From Wenyingzhuangia fucanilytica (GTDB taxonomy: Bacteria; Bacteroidota; Bacteroidia; Flavobacteriales; Flavobacteriaceae): a stretch of 64,000 nucleotides of DNA. How positions within the stretch are numbered: the first letter of the stretch is position 1; every line of letters starts with the position of its first letter. Positions 60,276 through 64,000 of this stretch are shown piece after piece. Location: contig NZ_CP014224.1 of the NCBI RefSeq assembly GCF_001697185.1, forward strand, positions 248,001 through 312,000. Reading direction: 5' to 3'. Below the pieces are notes generated by a model. The model saw only the letters and a program-made list of their open reading frames with translations, was not told the DNA's origin and did not search any database. The translations under genes and the position numbers were made by a program.

Positions 60276-61388
60276 TTGAAAGAAAAGATTTATTTATCCC
60301 CACCAGATTTAAAAGGAAATGAACAGGCCTTATTAGAAGATGTTTTTAAAAGTAATTGGATTGCTCCTCAGGGACCCATGCTTGCTGCTTTTGAAGATAA
60401 TTTAACTAATATCACAGGAAGTAATTATGGGGTTGCGTTAAGCTCTGCAACAGCGGCTATTCATTTAGGTTTACAGGTTTTAGGTGTTGCAAAAGGGGAT
60501 AAAGTTTTGTGTGCTACATTTACTTTTGTGGCCTCGGTGAATCCTATAACTTATCTTGGAGCAATTCCTGTTTTGGTTGATGTTGAAAAAGATACATGGA
60601 ATATTTGTCCTGTTTTGTTAGAAAAAGCAATTCTTAAAGAAATTGAACAGGGCACAAAACCTAAAGCGCTTGTTTTGGTTCATGGATATGGAATGCCAGC
60701 TAAAATTGATGAGGTTTTAGCAATTGCAAAAAAATACGATGTTTTGGTTTTAGAAGACGCAGCATCGGCTTTAGGTTCAAAGTATAAGCATCAATATTGT
60801 GGAGCTTTTGGAGATGTTGGTGTGTATTCTTTTAACGGAAATAAAATTATTACTACTTCTGGGGGTGGAATGTTGGTAACGGCTCAAAAAAAAATAGCAG
60901 ATAAAACTTTGTATTTGGCTACACAAGCTAAGGAAATGAATACTGAATATTTATATCATCAAGTGGGATATAATTATAGGTTGAGTAATGTTTTGGCTGC
61001 TATTGGTTTAGGACAACTAGCATTGTTATCTGATTTTGTTCAAAAAAGAAGGGAAAACCATCAATTTTATAAAAAAGAACTTCAAGGTTTAGGACTTGAG
61101 TTTTTAGAAGATACTAGTCATACAAAAAGTAATTTTTGGCTAACAAATGTATTGTTTAATAGTTTTGAAATTAAAGAAAAAGTAAGGTTGGCTTTGTTTG
61201 ACGAGAATATAGAATGTAGATCCTTGTGGAAACCTATGCATCAGCAAAAAATATATCAATCAGCTACTTTTTATGGTAACGGAAATAGTGATGATTTTCA
61301 TCAAAGAGGATTGAGTTTACCTAGCGGATCTTCTATGTCGACACAAGATTTACAAAGAGTTTGTAGTGTGATAAAATCTTGTTTTTAA
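60276..61388 (+). CDS. DegT/DnrJ/EryC1/StrS sugar aminotransferase
   Basis: A 370-residue fold-type I PLP enzyme of the sugar aminotransferase family. Motifs: IYLSPPDLKGNEQALL, GVALSSATAAIHLGLQ, the PLP Asp region VLVLEDAASALGSKY and the PLP Lys in YSFNGNKIITTSGGGM. The start is a TTG; no in-frame ATG precedes the conserved N-terminal motif. PglE-type enzymes aminate a UDP-4-keto-6-deoxyhexosamine to a bacillosamine precursor. The polysaccharide locus's dehydratase could supply that substrate, but the gene is 45 kb away from it. Stop codons of this gene and corA overlap by 4 bases. Confidence 0.9.
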   Translation: MKEKIYLSPPDLKGNEQALLEDVFKSNWIAPQGPMLAAFEDNLTNITGSNYGVALSSATAAIHLGLQVLGVAKGDKVLCATFTFVASVNPITYLGAIPVLVDVEKDTWNICPVLLEKAILKEIEQGTKPKALVLVHGYGMPAKIDEVLAIAKKYDVLVLEDAASALGSKYKHQYCGAFGDVGVYSFNGNKIITTSGGGMLVTAQKKIADKTLYLATQAKEMNTEYLYHQVGYNYRLSNVLAAIGLGQLALLSDFVQKRRENHQFYKKELQGLGLEFLEDTSHTKSNFWLTNVLFNSFEIKEKVRLALFDENIECRSLWKPMHQQKIYQSATFYGNGNSDDFHQRGLSLPSGSSMSTQDLQRVCSVIKSCF

Positions 61389-62365
61389 AACCATTTTTTC
61401 TTTCTAAAATAATATACAGAAACAAGTGTAATAATAATCATTGCACCTAGTAAAATAAAATAGCCGTTGTGATGTTTTAGTTCGGGAATGTACTCAAAAT
61501 TCATCCCGTAAATTCCTGCTAAAAAAGTTAGGGGAATAAAGATTACAGAAAAAATAGTTAAAGTTTTCATCACTTCATTTAAACGATGTCCTTGTATACT
61601 AAATATTAGGTTGATTTTACTTTCCATTTCTTGCAAGTCAAAATCAATAGTGTTTAATATGTTGTGAATTTGAGTACTTAATTCACTATAAAACTTTTTG
61701 TTTATTTTTTGTTGCTCTACTTTTTCTAATTTGGTAATAATATCTCTTAAACTGGTTACCGCTTTTTTAAAGGTGATAATGGTGTTTTTTTCCTTTTCTA
61801 TATTTTGTGTAAAATCTGGAGTAGGTTTTACATCGCTTCCTTGAATTAAAGTTTCCATAGAAGAGGAAATATTTTCATAGGCTTCTTCGTAATTGTCAAT
61901 AATAGATTCTAAGATTAAGAATAGTAAATAATCTGTTTTTTTGTTTCTAACAATTCCTTTGTTTTCTCTAATTCGTTCTCTAATCCATTCAAAATAATCA
62001 CCTTTTTGTTCTTGAATACTCCAAAGAATATGAGGAGTTAAAATAAAAAACATTTGTTCTGTTTGAAAGTTTATGGTCTCGGTTTTTAAGACCTTTATTG
62101 TTACAAACAAAACATTATCTAGTTCTAAAACCTTGTTAGGGTGTTTTTCTTCAGAAATTAATTTTAGTAAAAAATCATCTAGTAAACTTTGGGTGATGAT
62201 TGATTTAAATTCATTTTTATGATGTGTACCATAGGTGTTTAGCCACTTGATTTTTTTAGAATCACTATTAAAATCTATTTGCTCAAGTGAAGTGATAGGA
62301 TCACAAGAGTGAGTTTCTTTAGAGTATTCTATTAGTGAGGTGCTATTAAAAAAATCTTTTTTCAT
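61385..62365 (-). CDS. corA: Magnesium/cobalt transporter CorA
   Basis: A 326-residue CorA-family channel. The large soluble N-terminal domain has an alpha/beta start and a long helix with NKKFYSELSTQIHNIL; two C-terminal membrane helices include FSVIFIPLTFLAGI with the pore motif YGMNFEYIPEL, then YFILLGAMIIITLVSVYYF. The C-terminal basic end is RKKKWF. It moves Mg2+ (or Co2+/Ni2+) down its gradient into the cytosol. It is followed on the same strand by an MscS gene upstream, 14 bases apart. Confidence 0.93.
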   Translation of the reverse strand: MKKDFFNSTSLIEYSKETHSCDPITSLEQIDFNSDSKKIKWLNTYGTHHKNEFKSIITQSLLDDFLLKLISEEKHPNKVLELDNVLFVTIKVLKTETINFQTEQMFFILTPHILWSIQEQKGDYFEWIRERIRENKGIVRNKKTDYLLFLILESIIDNYEEAYENISSSMETLIQGSDVKPTPDFTQNIEKEKNTIITFKKAVTSLRDIITKLEKVEQQKINKKFYSELSTQIHNILNTIDFDLQEMESKINLIFSIQGHRLNEVMKTLTIFSVIFIPLTFLAGIYGMNFEYIPELKHHNGYFILLGAMIIITLVSVYYFRKKKWF

Positions 62366-62379
62366 ATCTGAAATTAAAA

Positions 62380-63216
62380 TTATGACTCTTTGTTTTTAAT
62401 GTGTACATCTAATTGGTTAAATGGTACCGAAATACCATTTTCTTTAAATGCTCTAGCTATATTTATTCTAATTTCGCTTTTAATTTTTTCAACACCAAAT
62501 ATATTTACAGTATAAAAAATTACTGTAAAGTCTAAAGACGAAGCTCCAAAGTTAGAAAATCTAACATCTACTTCATGTTTTCTGATGACTTCTGGATGAA
62601 TTTCGGCACATTTTTTAAGCACTTTAATAACTAAATCTACATCACTACCATAGGCAACACCCACCTTTACGGTAAATAGGGTAGTAGGTCCATGATGACT
62701 CCAGTTAACTACTTTGTTTGTAGTAATTAAAGAGTTAGGAATAATAACAGAGATGTCATATCTGTTAATGGCTTTAGAGGTTCTAAGTCCAATACTTTGT
62801 ATTTTAACCACATCGTTGTCAATTTCTAAAATGTCACCAACCTTAGTGGTTCCTTCAAAAAGTAAAATTAATCCAGAAATAAAATCGTTAAAAGTTTGTT
62901 GTAAACCTAAACCTATACCAACTAATAAAGCTGCAGAACCAGCTAATAAAAAAGTGATTTCAATTCCAAGTCCTTCTAGCATAAATACAATTCCTATTAC
63001 CCAAAGAAAATAAGAGGATATTTGGGCTAAAGCATAAGCGTTGGAGTGATCTATACCTCCCACATCTTTACGTTTATGTATAATTTTAGAAACGATCCAA
63101 ACCAAAAGTCTGGTAAAAACAAAAATGGCTAATACCAATAAAAGATTAAATATTTTGATGGAATTTTCTCCAACTTTAATAATCTCAATATTGATAAATT
63201 CATTCAATGCATCCAT
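62380..63216 (-). CDS. Mechanosensitive ion channel, MscS family
   Basis: A 278-residue MscS-type channel. I chose the start at 63216 (DALNEFINIEIIKVGENS) over an in-frame upstream Met, because the gap to moaA is then 61 bases. Membrane helices begin at about residue 20. The pore-lining helix has the Gly/Ala pattern AGSAALLVGIGLGLQQTFND, and the beta domain has LEIDNDVVKIQSIGLRTSKA and IIPNSLITTNKVVNWSH. It opens under membrane tension during osmotic downshift. It probably forms a pair with corA. Confidence 0.93.
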   Translation of the reverse strand: MDALNEFINIEIIKVGENSIKIFNLLLVLAIFVFTRLLVWIVSKIIHKRKDVGGIDHSNAYALAQISSYFLWVIGIVFMLEGLGIEITFLLAGSAALLVGIGLGLQQTFNDFISGLILLFEGTTKVGDILEIDNDVVKIQSIGLRTSKAINRYDISVIIPNSLITTNKVVNWSHHGPTTLFTVKVGVAYGSDVDLVIKVLKKCAEIHPEVIRKHEVDVRFSNFGASSLDFTVIFYTVNIFGVEKIKSEIRINIARAFKENGISVPFNQLDVHIKNKES

Positions 63217-63277
63217 GTAAAATAATTTTACATAAAAGTAGCTAAAAGGCAATAAAAATAAAGGTTAAAATGGTTAT

Positions 63278-64000
63278 TTATCCACCAATAGTAATCATAC
63301 TTCGGTTGTCTAGGCGTAAATCATCCGAAGTAAATTGGTTTTGAGTATCCATACCACCACGCATTTTCTTTTTAGATTGAATGGCAACTTTAATAGGAGT
63401 TTCAATATTTTCACCAGCTCTTAAAGCTGTTAATAAATCTTCTTCTCCACCAGAAAATAAGCAGTTTTTTAATTTACCATTGGCCGTTAAACGGATTCGG
63501 TTACAACTATCGCAAAAAGGATTGGTTACCGTACTAATAATTGCAAAACTTCCTCTGGCATTTTTTAGTTGGTAATTTTTAGAAGTATCATTAGGAGCAT
63601 CATTTATTCTTATAATATTGTCTGCTCCAAAATGATTTTTAGCTGTTTCTACAATGGTAGCCAAAGAAACAAGTTGGTCTAATTTCCATTCGTTTCCATT
63701 AAAAGGCATAAATTCAATAAAACGAAGGTTTAGATTATGATGTTTGGTAAATTCAATAAAATCATTGATTTCATCATCATTTACTCCTTTCATTAAAACG
63801 CAATTAAGTTTTACTTTAAAAAAATCATCATTAGCAAATAGCATGATGTTTTTGTAAACTCTATCAAAATTTTTGCGTCTAGTAATTTCGTTAAATTTAC
63901 TAGGGTTTAAAGAATCAATACTGATGTTTATCTTTTGGATATTACATTCTTTAAAAAGAGTTACAAATTTATCTATGGTAATTCCATTTGTGGTAATAGA
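63278..64000 (-). CDS. moaA: GTP 3',8-cyclase MoaA (5' part outside window)
   Basis: The frame is open on the - strand from 63278 to the end of the window, so the start lies beyond 64000; 240 codons are visible. The order fits the C-terminal two thirds of MoaA: SIDSLNPSKFNEITRRKNFD, VKLNCVLMKGVNDDEI, then the second 4Fe-4S site in PFCDSCNRIRLTANGKLKNC, and the C-terminal GG needed for activity (ITIGG). It catalyses the first step of molybdenum cofactor synthesis from GTP. The radical-SAM CxxxCxxC is upstream of the visible part. Confidence 0.95.
   Translation of the reverse strand, partial: SITTNGITIDKFVTLFKECNIQKINISIDSLNPSKFNEITRRKNFDRVYKNIMLFANDDFFKVKLNCVLMKGVNDDEINDFIEFTKHHNLNLRFIEFMPFNGNEWKLDQLVSLATIVETAKNHFGADNIIRINDAPNDTSKNYQLKNARGSFAIISTVTNPFCDSCNRIRLTANGKLKNCLFSGGEEDLLTALRAGENIETPIKVAIQSKKKMRGGMDTQNQFTSDDLRLDNRSMITIGG

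Overview
The window is AT-rich bacterial DNA that reads as a chromosome segment of a member of the Flavobacteriaceae (Bacteroidota), probably marine. The basis is the presence of gldA, an outer-membrane putative porin, a TonB-type beta-barrel receptor with a carboxypeptidase-regulatory N-domain, a DUF5686 protein, almost no Shine-Dalgarno sequences, and repeated Bacteroidota-type promoter elements (TAnnTTTG with an upstream TTG). The genus cannot be fixed from sequence alone.

Region 1 (1-15274) is a surface-polysaccharide locus on the + strand. It runs: 3' end of a bi-domain oxidoreductase, heparinase II/III-like protein, GT4 glycosyltransferase, SDR epimerase/reductase, WecA/WbpL-type priming transferase, small four-helix-bundle gene, flippase, polymerase candidate, second GT4, long FlaA1/CapD/WbpM-type dehydratase, Wza-like export lipoprotein and Wzc-like tyrosine kinase, closed by a terminator. 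Dehydratase, reductase and priming transferase together suggest an N-acetyl-6-deoxyhexosamine (QuiNAc- or FucNAc-like) first sugar. Between the middle genes lie unusual non-coding islands built of short CCGA/TCGA words plus a duplicated ~97 bp repeat.

Region 2 (15352-22840) holds a tRNA-Thr(UGU), then an aromatic amino acid operon (prephenate dehydratase, aminotransferase, prephenate dehydrogenase, DAHP synthase/chorismate mutase). This operon is preceded by a convincing Phe/Tyr leader peptide and attenuator. rsgA, dtd and an unrecognised glycine-rich three-module exported protein follow.

Region 3 (22837-47056) is mostly housekeeping: putative porin, rnhB, lipB, gldA, small membrane and lipoproteins, a sodium/solute symporter, HAD phosphatase, htpG, an outer-membrane receptor, folA, thyA, bifunctional nuclease, etfAB, pdhB, DUF5686 protein, Mn-dependent pyrophosphatase, deoxynucleoside kinase and a small secreted protein. 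Genes between 21.3 and 28.7 kb alternate strands strictly, and their convergent stops overlap or abut.

Region 4 (47070-58664) holds a fused proline dehydrogenase/P5C dehydrogenase and a methionine/threonine block: metK under a SAM-II type riboswitch, metY, metX under a SAM-I (S-box) riboswitch, thrA (aspartate kinase-homoserine dehydrogenase) and a second Cys/Met-metabolism PLP enzyme. The two riboswitch classes lie about 1.7 kb apart.

Region 5 (58755-64000) holds an SDR reductase, a DUF975-like membrane protein, a lone DegT-type sugar aminotransferase, corA, an MscS channel and the 3' part of moaA, cut by the window end.

The most interesting signals are non-coding: the aromatic attenuator, the SAM-II switch with a competing downstream hairpin, the S-box with a duplicated P1 strand, and at least two families of dispersed intergenic repeats, one with a compensatory stem. 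No CRISPR array, insertion sequence, prophage or defence system was seen.
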